DNA of 64,000 nucleotides from positions 62,001 through 126,000 of the forward strand of contig SADC01001321.1 of the NCBI GenBank assembly GCA_004194705.1, given 5' to 3'. Positions 11,704-24,500 of the stretch are shown here, piece by piece (position 1 is the stretch's first letter; each line of letters starts with the position of its first letter). Made by a program: the position numbers and the translations under genes. Below the pieces are notes generated by a model that searched no databases, was not told where the DNA came from, and was given only the letters and a program-made list of their open reading frames with translations. The DNA is from Ditylenchus dipsaci (taxonomy: Eukaryota; Nematoda; Chromadorea; Rhabditida; Anguinidae).

Positions 11704-12586
11704 CTAGTTTTCAACCGACCTCTTCATCGCCATCCTTAGAAGCATATGGTCTTTGGAATGGTGAGATACGTGTATACTCCTTCTCCTCCCAATCCCATCA
11801 CTCTCATGGGACGGGTCTGTTGAGTCTTCGATGTGCACAATCTTTGGAGTGGCACTCAACCACAAATCAGCATTGGAAGTGTTAGAGGATGTTGTCATTG
11901 CATTGCCATTTGAAGTAATCAGTCCACCTGTTTGATGATCCAGACGGAAGTAGTCACTCACTTCAGCATCTGAGCCAAGCAATACAATTGTTTGGCATTG
12001 ATGGTCCCAGAGGGTGATCCATAGGTCAGGGCACTCTGCTGGCCAGCTGCACACCAGGAACTCGTCTGCTCGATGATATCCCTGGAAAATGGAGGCAATT
12101 AGGATAGACATGAGACAATTTTAGGGCTTGATGGTCCCGTTACATTCCTAATAATGTAGTGATAATATTTTTTCTCAGAATACCGGATGGAGTAGACTTT
12201 GGGCTTTCAGAAGGGGGTCCTGGCCAGGCGAGAAAATTCAGGAGCGGACCCAGCCCTGGTATAATATGCGTAATGTGCAAAATAATGTGCAGGACCAGCC
12301 GAATATTATCCACTATCAACAACGGCTAAATTGAACTATACCCCCACATCTCAATTTTGCCTTGGTAGCCCCTGTTGTTGTTTTTTGTGATCTTTTTAGG
12401 TTTTAGGTTTACGCAAAAAATCATAAAAAACAATAGGGGGACCAAGGCAAAAATGTGGGGTATAGTTCAAGTGCTCCTCAACAACTTTCAAGGTTGGATT
12501 TAATATTAATAACAAGCACTTACAGGTAGGACAATGCAGCCGGTAGAGCGCACACATCTTGGATCATGAATACACCTACACAGATC
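11704..12586 (-). CDS. Phosphatase exons 20-21: D1-D2 linker and rudimentary D2
   Basis: Exon 12524-12586 is a short Cys-rich linker. The last exon (11704-12081) opens with [20 protein letters not shown] and continues to TIVLLGSD, matching the start of an R5-type D2 (GYxxxxEFIxTQ ... DFWRMIWDHN ... VVML). It then becomes a Ser/Thr/Asn-rich tail ending ...MAMKRSVEN and a stop. The D2 YINA segment upstream and the WPD, P-loop and Q-loop regions are absent, so D2 cannot be catalytic. A hidden downstream exon is possible, but none was found before 9.3 kb. Confidence 0.75.
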
Positions 12587-15500
12587 CTGAAATGATGCTA
12601 TTTGAATGGGAAAGTATTATTATTAATCAACACTGATCCAACCTCATACTGAAGCTGTAATCGAGATCTGCCATCTCCACCCAAATTGAGCTGGCTAAAT
12701 AGAAAGTCCAGGTAGTTAGGGAAGTCGAGCACTGGTTGTCTGGTTACCCCGTGCCGGATGAGCTGTCTGAGCACTTCGTGACAAAACATGTACTGGTCCT
12801 GCAATACGAAAATTATAAACCTTTTTGAGTTATTTATGGATGGAGGTACTTACCAGAGTCTGGACTAGCCTTGCCCTCTGTCGGCGTATGTGTCTTAAAT
12901 GAGCCTGTATGTTGATTCTATCACACTGCAGAAGGTGTCTTCGCATGCTGTCGATTAAAATAAAAGATCCAGAACGGCCAACACCAGCACTGAAAATTAA
13001 ATAAATAGAGACTGGATTAATATTTGTTAGAAGCTTTTGATCATGTTATCCATCGCAATATAAATAAATACAGCCTCAGCTGATCTTCAGTAATGGCTCA
13101 GTAAACTTCAGTAATCCCCATGGGGGATTAATTTTCAACCGCTCAAAATTTGTAAATGAAAAAATGGCCTCAACTCTAAAATCCTAGTCAAAAAAATGAG
13201 GGTGGGGGATTATTAGAGGAGGTGGGATTAATAGAGGTTATATGGTAATTCCGGCTCATTTACGACGAAAAATAAACCGGAAATCGGGTCTTTGCCGGTT
13301 GCGCGACCGAACCTTTTTGAAAAAACCTTGACCGAAAACCGCGTTAGACAAAATCGGTATTTTTAAACAGACAGGTTCAAAAAAACCGACCAAATCCTAG
13401 CCCAGCTTTTTTTATCCTAACCAACCTGCAGTGCACAACAATGGGTCCAGTTGAATTTATCTCAGAAACATAGTTCAAAAAATAAAGCAGTGGAAACACT
13501 GTGTCCGGCACACCATGGTCTGGCCAGGAAGTGAAGTGGAGCTGGTGGATTATTCTCTCTGACGTTCCCTACAACAATATTTTCTATCAAAAACTTTCTT
13601 CACTTTTTGAAACCCACAGCTGGATTGCAGATATGTGACTTGAGAGTGATTATGCGGTGCACAAACACAGAGTTGTGTTCCTCGGAGTTGAGCGTTAGTT
13701 GAAAGTTGTCAAAGTCCATGGTGGTATTGGGCGTGCTGGGCCAGTACTGGTCACATTTCCTCCTACCACTCTCCACCAAATTAGTGATCACCACAATCAC
13801 ATTGCATTTTTCCTGCCATACCATGGTCCAAAAGTCGGAAAAAGTGTGTGGCAAAGGTGCTTGGGTGGCTATGTAGGCATTCTTGTCGTCACAACTCTAA
13901 ACCCAGCAGTATTGCGATAGTTGAGTGGAACTTTCTACTTACGTCAATATAGTTAGCGTTGATATATCCATCAGCAGAGGTGCCAGAGAATATCCTGATA
14001 CGAGTGTGTTCCACTGCCCCAATGTTCATGTACCGGTTTTTGAGCCGATTATTCTCGTCCAAACTTTCTTCTTCGGAGGTCATCGAGTCGAACACTTCTT
14101 CATTGGTTTCAAGCTCTAGTTCCTGAAACTGTATTTAAAATACACTTGTGAAAATTCCTTTATGCAGGGTGAGGTGTACGGCCAGTTCGAAACGGTGCCA
14201 GTTCGAAACAGTTTTTTTCAAAAATTTTCATACTTTTTCAAACAAAAGTTCTTATTTGAGCAAAAAAAGTTTTTCTGACGTCCCCTAGAAGCCGAAATTT
14301 TCTCAGGAATCCGTATAAAAAACAGAATTTTAAAAAAATGCTTGTGTGCTGAGATATGACTTGAAGTTGGAATGCCAATATGCCACCATTCAACTTTGGG
14401 TCATATCTCAGCGCACAAGCATTTTTTTAAAATTCTGTTTTCTTATACGGATTCCTGAGGAAATTTCGGCTACTAGGGGACGTCAGAAAAAGTTTTTTGT
14501 TAAAATAAGAACTTTTGTTTGAAAAAGTATAAAAATTTTTGAAAAAAAAAACGTTTCGAACTGGCCGTTTCGAACTGGCCCTTCCCCGCAGGGTGATTCA
14601 AGGCTCACCTAATCCAACCTTCATTCTGGGCTACCATATTTCCTTTAATAGAAGACCCGGGTCTTCTATTTGTAAGCTCTTTGAAATTGGGAGAATTTTG
14701 GGTCGATCTCGAAACTTTTGGTAGGAGACTATCGGTAGAGTGGGAGTTAAGAAACCTTAAAAACAGCTCTGCAAAATATCGTCTCTACCCCGAAGTAAAG
14801 ACTCTCCAAATTGAGGGGTCTTATATTAGAGAAATACGGTATCTTAAATGTTGGAAATTTTTTCTTGATCATAACTTTTTTCTAATACGTTTTTCAACGG
14901 ACACGCCCATTTTGATGTCGGCCGTTTTTATGCTGCACCGAATTTATCCTGTTTATAAGAAAATAATTTTTTTTGCTTGTCTTTGGCCACAACTGAGAGT
15001 TTATGAACGGATGTAGGTACAGTCCACTCTCGATATAAGCACATCTCCTCAAGTTCGTTCCCGCCTAGGGTCTGACACTTTTTTTAACCCGATTTTCGAA
15101 ATCTTTTGCCAAACTTGATTCGTCAGTCTGATCAGAAAAATCGTACAGATTCTATTCTACCTATCAGTTCTCGAGATAGCCACAAGTTTGCCGAAAAGAC
15201 CCGCGGCTCTCGATATAAGCACAACTTTTTTTTAAATTAGGTTTTTTTTTCGCTGAGTTTTTTCTGGTTTTTTTTCTTTGTTGGTTTGTTTTTTTTTTTT
15301 CGGTTTTTTTTCCGCTGAATTTTTTTTTGAAAATTCCACTTTTTCGCCTTGGTCCCCCTGTTGTTCCTTGAGTCACCCTTTTTTTCGAATATTCGACAAG
15401 AGGGGGAGCAAGGCAAAAAAGTGAAATGTTTCAAAAAAAATTTAGCGGGGAAAAAATTATATCCGAGAAAAATTAATTGCAAATGACCGTTTTTTAAAAT

Positions 15501-18500
15501 TCGCCTTTAAAAAAGTTAAGGAATATTTGCCGAATTTCTCAGGTCACCCTGTGGGCAGCGCTTTCTTCCAAAATATCAACATTTCGGCCGAATCCAATTC
15601 AGGATTGCTCCTTCTGTAATCATACACATCTCTGGCAACAGAGAAGACATGTTCACTCGGCTGACTTATAGCTGGAGCAGAAAAAATTTACGAGCGAGCT
15701 CGTCTAATATTGGAAATGCTGCTTCGTTCACCTCCCTTAATACCGAAAATTTTGATAGGACACAGATGCAAAAGTTACCTTCCAGAATGATGAAGGATCA
15801 TCACCTTCGTCGATGCACTTTATCCTTTTATAAGCCTGCGTTCCCATCAACGCTTGATTGGATGAATGGTCGTGTTTTCGATAATTAACTTACCTGCCGA
15901 GAAAGCACTAATGACACTTTAGCAAAGCCGAATGCAACAAAAGTATGAATTTCGACGCTACTTGCATATACCCACCCCCCCCCAATCAACTTTTTTTTAA
16001 AGTGTTTCTAAAACACCTTATATCGACTCAAAATCGTCTCAGGAGTTCAAAAAGGCATTATTTTTGAGTTCTGGTGAATAAAAAATTGAGTTTTGGACAC
16101 TTTTAAATTTTGACTTTTTACCTGTTTTATCATGTTTTGGTCACTGGAGCTGGGCAAAAATAGTCTCTAAATGCACTTTTGATCAAGAGTCTTGCTCGGA
16201 ATTATGTCTAAGGTAAGTAAGTGCGCGCACCTCTAACCAACCAAGCCCCCTGCGCCCTGAAGGGGGCGCAGGGACTTAGTTGCTTGGGGTTGAGATGCGC
16301 ACACCCACATACCGTAGACACAAATCACTCGAAAGTGACTCTGGATGCATAAAAAATGTATGCGTACCAGAGTTTCTTCATGCAGTAGGCCCCAGTATTC
16401 AAAACTATGTTCAACATTTTCCTTTTTGTTCAAAATGGCACCTTTTCGGTCCATTTCCACCTAATTAGAGGTGATGAAAGGATATGGATTTTTTCTGGTG
16501 CAAAAAAATTTCTTTTTGGTGCAAAAAGATTTTATTTTGGTGCAAATCGTCTTGGTGCAAATTGAATTTTTTTGGTGCAAATGGATTTTTTGGTGCAAAT
16601 AGGATTCTTTTTGGTGCAAATGGATTTTTTGGTGCAAATAGAATTCTTTCTGAATAATATATTTTTTGCCCGTATAATACTCGTTTTCGCCCATCGCATA
16701 TTTCTTTTTGCCTGTAGATTTCGAATGACCGTAGAATATTGGTTTTTGCCCGTAAATTTCTTTTTTTTTCTATTTTTTCTGCCTGAAGATTTTAAAATTT
16801 TGCGGAAATTCAAATTTTATGGTCAGAAAAGGACTTGGTTTGCTCAGAATCCCAAAGTGACCAAGTTGTTTTTTGGGAATTTATTTAAGGGGAGTAAACT
16901 TTTTGCGAAAATTAGATTACGCGCATCAGAATTCTTTTTCGATCGGCTCAATCTCTCAGAATCCGGATTCCGCCATTTAGAACCAACTTTATTATTAGTT
17001 CAGGGTACCTAAATACTAGTTGGTAATAGTTTTAAAGGGTGAGGTATACTTCATACACGCAGTGCCTAAGTCACAGGTTCGACTACCACCGGCTGCACAC
17101 CTTTTTCTCTCCTTTTATTTACAAGTTTAGTGTCAAAATGTTCCTCACACTCTTGGCTATCCAACAAGATTATAAGAGTATGCTTTTACACCTACTGAAA
17201 CTTGTATTCAGGCTGAAGTAGGCTAAATTAAAATGCTAAGTTTTCAGGGTTTTCTTTGATTAGTTACATTGAAATTTTCTGACTTTTTTTAGAAGTAACA
17301 CTTTTTATATACCGAAATGTGGCCAAGAATATAGGCTTTCATTTAAGCTATCAAACAGAAGGAAGTTAGTTTGAAGTTGAAGCTAAAATTCAAAAAACAT
17401 CCAACGATTTCCAATTCCATGCACTCCCACCCAGGGTTGTCACCAAAAATTTTGATATTGTTCTGGAATAAAATGTAGCCCTGCTTCTTGGCGTTATTTT
17501 CAGTATATGACTGTAAATGATCATGTAAATTAAAACTGCTAAAAAATCTCAGTGCCACAATAATACTGAAATCCTACTCCTCAAAAATATTTTATCCTTC
17601 CTTGTTCAAACCTTCGCTAGCTACCTTGTTTTTCTGTATTGATTTTGGTTTGTTAAATTTTCATCTGATTCACCATGAAATTCTAACTCTGAAAAGTCAC
17701 TAAAAGCGTTGGTGGATAAATAAATAAAATTCGTAGAGGTTCAGGCTATAAAAATTTAATACGGCTCATTGTGAATGGTTTTCTTTCATTCTGATGGTCA
17801 TTTGCTTCAATTCGCAAAATTGAAGCAGTTTCTGACAGCAAAGCAGTGGTGTTAATGATTGCAATCTATTTATCGGCAGTTTTTGGCCCTAGAAGTCAGT
17901 AAACTTAATATAAAAAAATAAGATGTGCGCCTAGCGGAATGAAAACTGTCGATTTAGGGCGGTGCGTATATGAAGTGCAACCACCACCCCCCCTCACCTA
18001 TTAAGTGCTTCTAACTAGTAGAACTCGGATTCTGAGAGATTGAGCCAATCGAGAATGGATTCTGATGCGCGCAATCGAATTTTCGAAATAAGTTTACTCC
18101 CCTTTAATAAACTCCCAAAAAACCAACTTGGCCACTCTGGGGTTGGATTCTGAGCAAGCCAAGTCGTTTTCTGACCATAAAATTTGAATTTCCTCAAATT
18201 TTAAAATCTACAGGTAGAAAAAGTAGAACAAGAGAAATCTACGGGCAAAAACGGATATTCTACGGCCATTCAAAACCTACAGGCAAAAAAAATACGCGAT
18301 GGGCAAAAACGAGTATTATACTGACAAAAAAATATTATCCAAAAGAATTCAATTTGCACCAAAAAGAAAATTATTGCACCAAAAAAAATTCAATTTGCAC
18401 CACGGCGATTTGCACCAAAATAAAATCTTTTTGCACCAAAAAAGATCATATTTGCACCAAAAAAGATTCATTTGCACCAAAAAAGAGCTTTTTTGCACCA

Positions 18501-21500
18501 AATTTTTTTGCACCAAAATAAAATCTTTTTGCACCAAAAAGAAATTTTTCGCACCAGAAAAATCCATATCCTGATGAAACCGGTTCGGGCGGGATTTCGG
18601 GACGGGATTTTCGGCCAAAAATATTTCGGGATCGGGATTTTGGAAAATAAAATGCGGGATACCGTCAGGATCCCGAACAAATTTCGGGATTTTTAAAGTA
18701 AGAGAAGAACAGGAAAATTCACATATTTTTGCTATATTTTGAAACTATTGGGTATTTTAAACACCAAATACCGTAAATCTTCTAATTAAAGCCCATGGGC
18801 TTATATTAGAAGACGTGACCCCCGAAGTCACTTGTGGCATTGTGTTTTAAGCTATGAAAATCAATCATTTTCAGGCATACAGCCACTCCAAATGTAGCTA
18901 AGGAACAGGGCTATATTTTGAGTGGTCGTAAGCCCGAGAATGTTGGGGTTTTTATGGCTAAAAACACAATGCCACAAATGAAAAATTTCCGGAAATCTTC
19001 TAATATAAGCCCATGGGCTTTAATTAGAAGATTTACGGTATGTTAAATGTAACAGATACCGTATTTTCTCTATTAGGTGCCCCTCTCTAATAACTCCCCC
19101 CTATTTCGACTCCATATCTCAGTCTAAGGAAAATTTTTGCAAATCTGTTTTTTGCGTTTTCTTAATCACCACGATCTTAGTTGATTCCACTTTTTAGATT
19201 TCGGTCGGGCATCCGAAAATCTCAAAATCGAAATATTTTTTCCCGATTTTTTAAGGATTGAAAAATAACTCCCCGGGTGACTTACTACAGAAATACGGTA
19301 TCTATTTAAAAGTACAGTCAAACATCGATTTAACGACCCTCTAATTCTTAAAGCTGGGTCCTTAAACTGAAAAAGGGGGTTCTTAAATCGAGGTTTTCAT
19401 TTTTTTAAAGCAAATACTCTAGGTTGTTGAAAAGCGATTGGCAAATCGGAACTCTTACGATATTTGTGACCAGACTGTCAAAACAAAATCGATGAAATAT
19501 TTTAAAAATAAGGATAAAAAAGTGTCGGATCCTAGGTGGGAACAAACTTGAGGTGGGGTCGTTAGATCGATATTTGACTGTACCGCCTAATCTGTGTAAT
19601 TCGCTGCTTTCTATTTTTTTGACCTGTTTTATTTATTTTTTTGAACTTTCAATGAAAAAAAGATTGAAGGGGCTTGCTCACGTCCGATGAAAATATTTTG
19701 AGAGGGTACCAGTTCAATTCGAAAAATAATTTTTTGACATGCTAATTTTAGATAAGTACCTGCGGTGAATAATTTTATACAATAATTTTATAATAATTTC
19801 ATGCAAATCGGTAATCAAAAACAATTATTTCGTTTAATAGAATTGGTGGCTTTTCTCCCCTTAAAAAAAATCATTAATAAAGAAATTTAAATACAAATTT
19901 AGATTTTCAGGAAAAAATCAAAAAAATAGCAAAAAAAATTTAAAATTGATGGTTTTTTAGAGCAAAAGTGGTGTTCTTTGGAACGAAATTGGAGCTCGGG
20001 ATTCAACGAATTTCGGATCCTGGGAACTGATCGGGGGGATTTCGGGACGGGATTTTAGACCAAAATCGGGTCGGGAAATCGTATACGGGATGTTCATCAC
20101 CTCGATCTAATACAGACCCCGTGGGGGGGGGGATTCGAACCTCAACCCCCGCTTTTTCCGAACCCGTATTCAGCACCAACTTAAACTGCCTTAAATCCTT
20201 AAAAATTGGGTACGTCGCTCGGCACAAAACTGTAAATTTTTAAAAGCATCAAGAACATTTACAGAATCATAAGAACTAGCATAGAAAAATGCAGATCGAA
20301 GCTTGAATTCGAAATAATCAGAACTTTATAAATCGAACATGTGAAAACGTATGATTCAACTTCGAATCAACCGTTGAAAATTTCGAATCGAACGTTTCGA
20401 AAATTTCGAACTCGAACTTCGAATCGAACCGAACGTTCGAAAATTTCGAACTCGAACTTCGAATCGACCGAACGTTCGAAAATTTCAACTCGAACTTCGA
20501 ATCGAACCGAACGTTCGAAAATTTCAAACTTCGAATGTTCGTCGAATCGAACGTTCGAAAATTTCGAACGTTTGACAACCCTATCTATAACAGTGTAATT
20601 GGCTGATTTTGAAAATATTGAAACATTCCATCGGATTGTAATTCTCAGTCAGTTCTTTCCTTTGTTGTGCAATTCGCTTGTCGGCGGTCTTCAATTTCAT
20701 TGGCGTACTTTGAAGTCTGATGAGTTCGGCCTCCTTTAAGCTGCATTCCTTCTTCATTTGGCGCAACCACTTCCAAAACCTTGGTCGCTTGCAGTCAGGA
20801 GATCCTAAAGTTAGTTTCAGCGCATTGTGCCATGCCTCTAATGAGTTCGTTGTTTTGGACTTGCCTTCCCTTGTAAGATCAAAGCAGTTCCACAGCTCAT
20901 TCGGAAACATTGGACGGCGGCCGTTGATATGCCCAAGCCAAGTCTACAAGAGCATAATAAAAACGTGAAAGAATTTCGTAAAATGCACGCCTGCACAAAG
21001 TGTTCGATAAACCTCTTTTCGCTCGAGCCGACTTCAAATTTATCTGTCCCATCAGCATTGCGCGCATACCGGAACATAACTGCATCAAAGGCTGCGTGAA
21101 TATTGGTGGTGGGGATGTACGCTGAAAAATTATTGTACGAGAAGATTTACGCTTCTAACAGTGATAAATGTCTACCAGGATTTGAGCATGTCGAATATTG
21201 CGGTGAAAGCGCCTTCTTCTTTATATTTACGAGTCAGACTAAGCTTCTGAACCCTCCTGTACAGCGCCCGCGCAAAATGAGCAAAACATCCATGTTTCTC
21301 AGCCACTAAATTTTCCCACTAAATTTTATAAACCACTAAATTTATAAATTCAATAAACACGTCCGTCTATGATCAACTAATCTTATGATTGTAGTGATGC
21401 TCAAATGATGCGATCAGGGTTCTCCCGAAATTCATGTGTGCGTGTCACTTTTGCGTATGGATTCAGTTACTGAACGGCGGCAAAGAAGCGGTCATAAGTC

Positions 21501-24500
21501 CGGCGAGATTTATTCGGGAGCAAGGCGTGTAGACACGGAATAAAGCTTTCCCCTTGCTTGGCGTGTAGAGTTAGCATTTGTTTTCACCCCTTCGGAACGA
21601 GAGCAAAAGTGCCATCAAATTCCCACCATTCACTTTTCTCAAGAAACTGAATTGCATTTAACAGGTAAATAAAAGAAACGCAGGTAATCCAGAAGAAAAT
21701 AGAGTAAAAGATACTTCTATCAACGCAGGAGTCGAGAAAATAATTGATTCCTAAAGCTCTCGGTTTAAGTGGTAAATCGTAATAAAATGCCAAGCAATCT
21801 TTTTTTTTTTTATTTTTCTTTTTATTTTTTTTTTATTTTTTTCTGTAGACAACTCTTGGCAATGTAGCCGGACTCATGATTATGATCAGCAACTGAAAAA
21901 GATGAGTAAAACACAAGTGAATACGATAAACAATTAAATACAGCCGCACAGCTCCAAAAGAAAGGAAAGCAAAATGCACAATTTATTTTTCTTGAACTGA
22001 TTTTGCTCGCTTTTTTTTATTTAGAAATAATTGTTTCCGAAACAATTCGTGCCAGGACCAATTTTTCCTTATTTGTATTTTTCTCAAATGAATTAATTTC
22101 CTAATCGATTTTTTCCTAAATATTTTATGTTCTTTTCGGGGTGTGCCCATTTTGTTGCGACTAACGAGCAGTGTTCTCAATAGTCAGAGGCAGAATGGAA
22201 AGTCAGAATGAAATTCAAAAATTCTGACAGTCAGAAAGCGCGGGAATTATTCTGACTGTCAGACTCTTTCTGACTCTCAGAAATGACGATCAGACAGGGA
22301 AAAAACAGCGTGATCTGATCGATTTTTTTTCTGAGTCTCATTTCTGACAGTCAGAATAATTTCCCGCGCTTTCTGACTGTCAGAATTTTGAATTTCATTC
22401 TGACTTTCCATTCTGCCTCTGACTATTGAGAACACTGCTAACGAGGAGAATATTGCTCCCGTGAAAGATATAGGTGTTTCAGAAAATTGTGCCTTTTTGA
22501 AATGACTATAACTTCTTTCATAGACCACTGTTCAGAGACCGCAACTTCTGTAAAAGCCAAAATGTTCATCTGGACGGCTATTTTCGTTTCATATATAATG
22601 TCAAAAACACGACTTTTGCTTCGTACCTCCTGTAGTTCGGATCCCGGTCTGTCACAGGCAAAGTTGGATCGCGGCGCCGGCGGCGAAATAAAAAGTGCCT
22701 CCGGCGGTGGCGGCGGCGCTAGCAGCAAAGCAGTGGCGGCGGCGTGGTTTTTCAGAGTCGTCCAACTATGGTCACAGGGGCCCAAAATTCGAATTTATAA
22801 TCAGTTCAGCTAAAACAAAACTCTAATAATTTTTCGAATGAACTTTTTTTTGAAATATTTTGAAAAAATCTGAGCTTTTTATTAGAGCTATCTGAGCTAT
22901 TGGAAAGTTTCCACGGAAAATTTCGGGAAACTTTCCGGAAAGTTAAGATTCTTTCCAGAGCCTTGAAATTTAGAAAGATTCTTTTGGTCGCGAATTTAGG
23001 TGTCCTGACATGTAATTTTCATAAATTTATCTAACTAACTCTGGCTTACTCTTTCAAGTGAGTATGACTAAAAGGCAAATGTGTCGAATAAATGTTTGAA
23101 AACAATTTGAACCTTTTTGTTTTTTTGACACCTAGGACTATTTAGGACTATTTATGGTCCTAAAAAGGTCCTACTTATAGTATGGTCCTATTTTAGGACT
23201 ATGGTCCTATATAGAACTATAGTCCTATTTAGGACTATAGTACTATTAGGACACAGTGCTATATAGGACTATAATCCTATCAGGACATTTATATTTTTTT
23301 TCCAAATTTTCCAATTTTTGGGGTTTGAAAAATAAGCGCGTGGTTGAGCAGTTGGTAGACCCAAGTGGAGGTACCCAATTGATTGCACTCAGGTGGTGTT
23401 ACTCAGGTGAGGGCTAGCTATAAGGAGAGTACCCAGGAGGAAAGTAGCCAGGTGGGGGCACTCACGTAGGACTGCCAACCAACTCGATACAAAAACTAAC
23501 TCGATACACCGACTCGATACATTGACAACTCGATACACCAACTCGATACATTGACAACTCGATACACCGACTCGATACACTTTTTTATTTTTACCTCAAT
23601 TACTTCGGCCATTCCGCTCATATAACTACCTTCTACTTAGAAACCATTTTTAGAATATCGTGATTAGTACACGAAAGGGTTAGGGAAGCTGAAAATAAAA
23701 AATTTCGTCAACTACTCTATGATTATATCATATGACTTCAAACCATAAACCAAGGTGGTCTAGAAGAATAACCACCTAAATACTGAATCAGTAATCACGT
23801 CGAGAGAATAAACTATATTAATCCACATTTACTATATTAATCCACGAAAAACTTAATAGAGTGGACGACCACTTGGTGAATTTGGGTGTCCATTGGGTGC
23901 ATTTTTTTGTTTTTTTGGCTTCCATAGTCATTTTTGGGAGCATGCAGGAGAGAGGTACCCAAGTGAGAATATCCAGGTGGGGGAGCCCAGGTTTCGGTAT
24001 CTAGCAGTCCCTCTTTAAGTGTGAAACCTAAATGCAGCCTACTAAATAACTCTTTGAGTTATATAACATATTTAAGATTTAGGTAGCTTTGTACAGTTAA
24101 AAAATTTAAGTTTGTGACACCCAAACATACCGAGAGAACGCGTCGATCACATCGAAAGACTGAAATTAAACACAACAGTATCCTATGAAAAAACGACCAA
24201 CGGCAGGGTTCACAGATGAAAAAACGCAAAATCAGAATTTTGAACGAAAAAATCTCCAAAAATCAGGTAATCCCTGATTTTTGGAGATCGAAAATCATGA
24301 TTTGAATTGAATTTAATTTTAAAGGACCATTGCCGTCTACGGCCACGGGAATTTGGACTTTTTTGGAATTAAATAGATTAAATTAGATTAAATTTCGGGA
24401 TTTGCCGATCTGTCGAGTACATGAGTAATCAGTCAAAATACAGGGTGTCCCAATAAATACCACTGATTTCAAACGTTCACAACTGTTTTTCTTAATGCTA

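Noticed and set aside
16461..16813. Low-complexity Lys/Cys/Thr repeat proteins near the foldback tips (also 18299-18618)
   Set aside because: They are translations of the TTTTGGTGCAAA tandem repeats, not genes.
20340..20598. Open frames on both strands rich in Ser/Arg/Thr or Ser/Asn/Phe
   Set aside because: They come from the palindromic TTCGAA tandem repeat, which lacks stops by composition.
22487..22813. Open frame with a [17 protein letters not shown] stretch
   Set aside because: A GC-rich simple repeat (GGCGGCGG) explains the composition; no domain or splice context.
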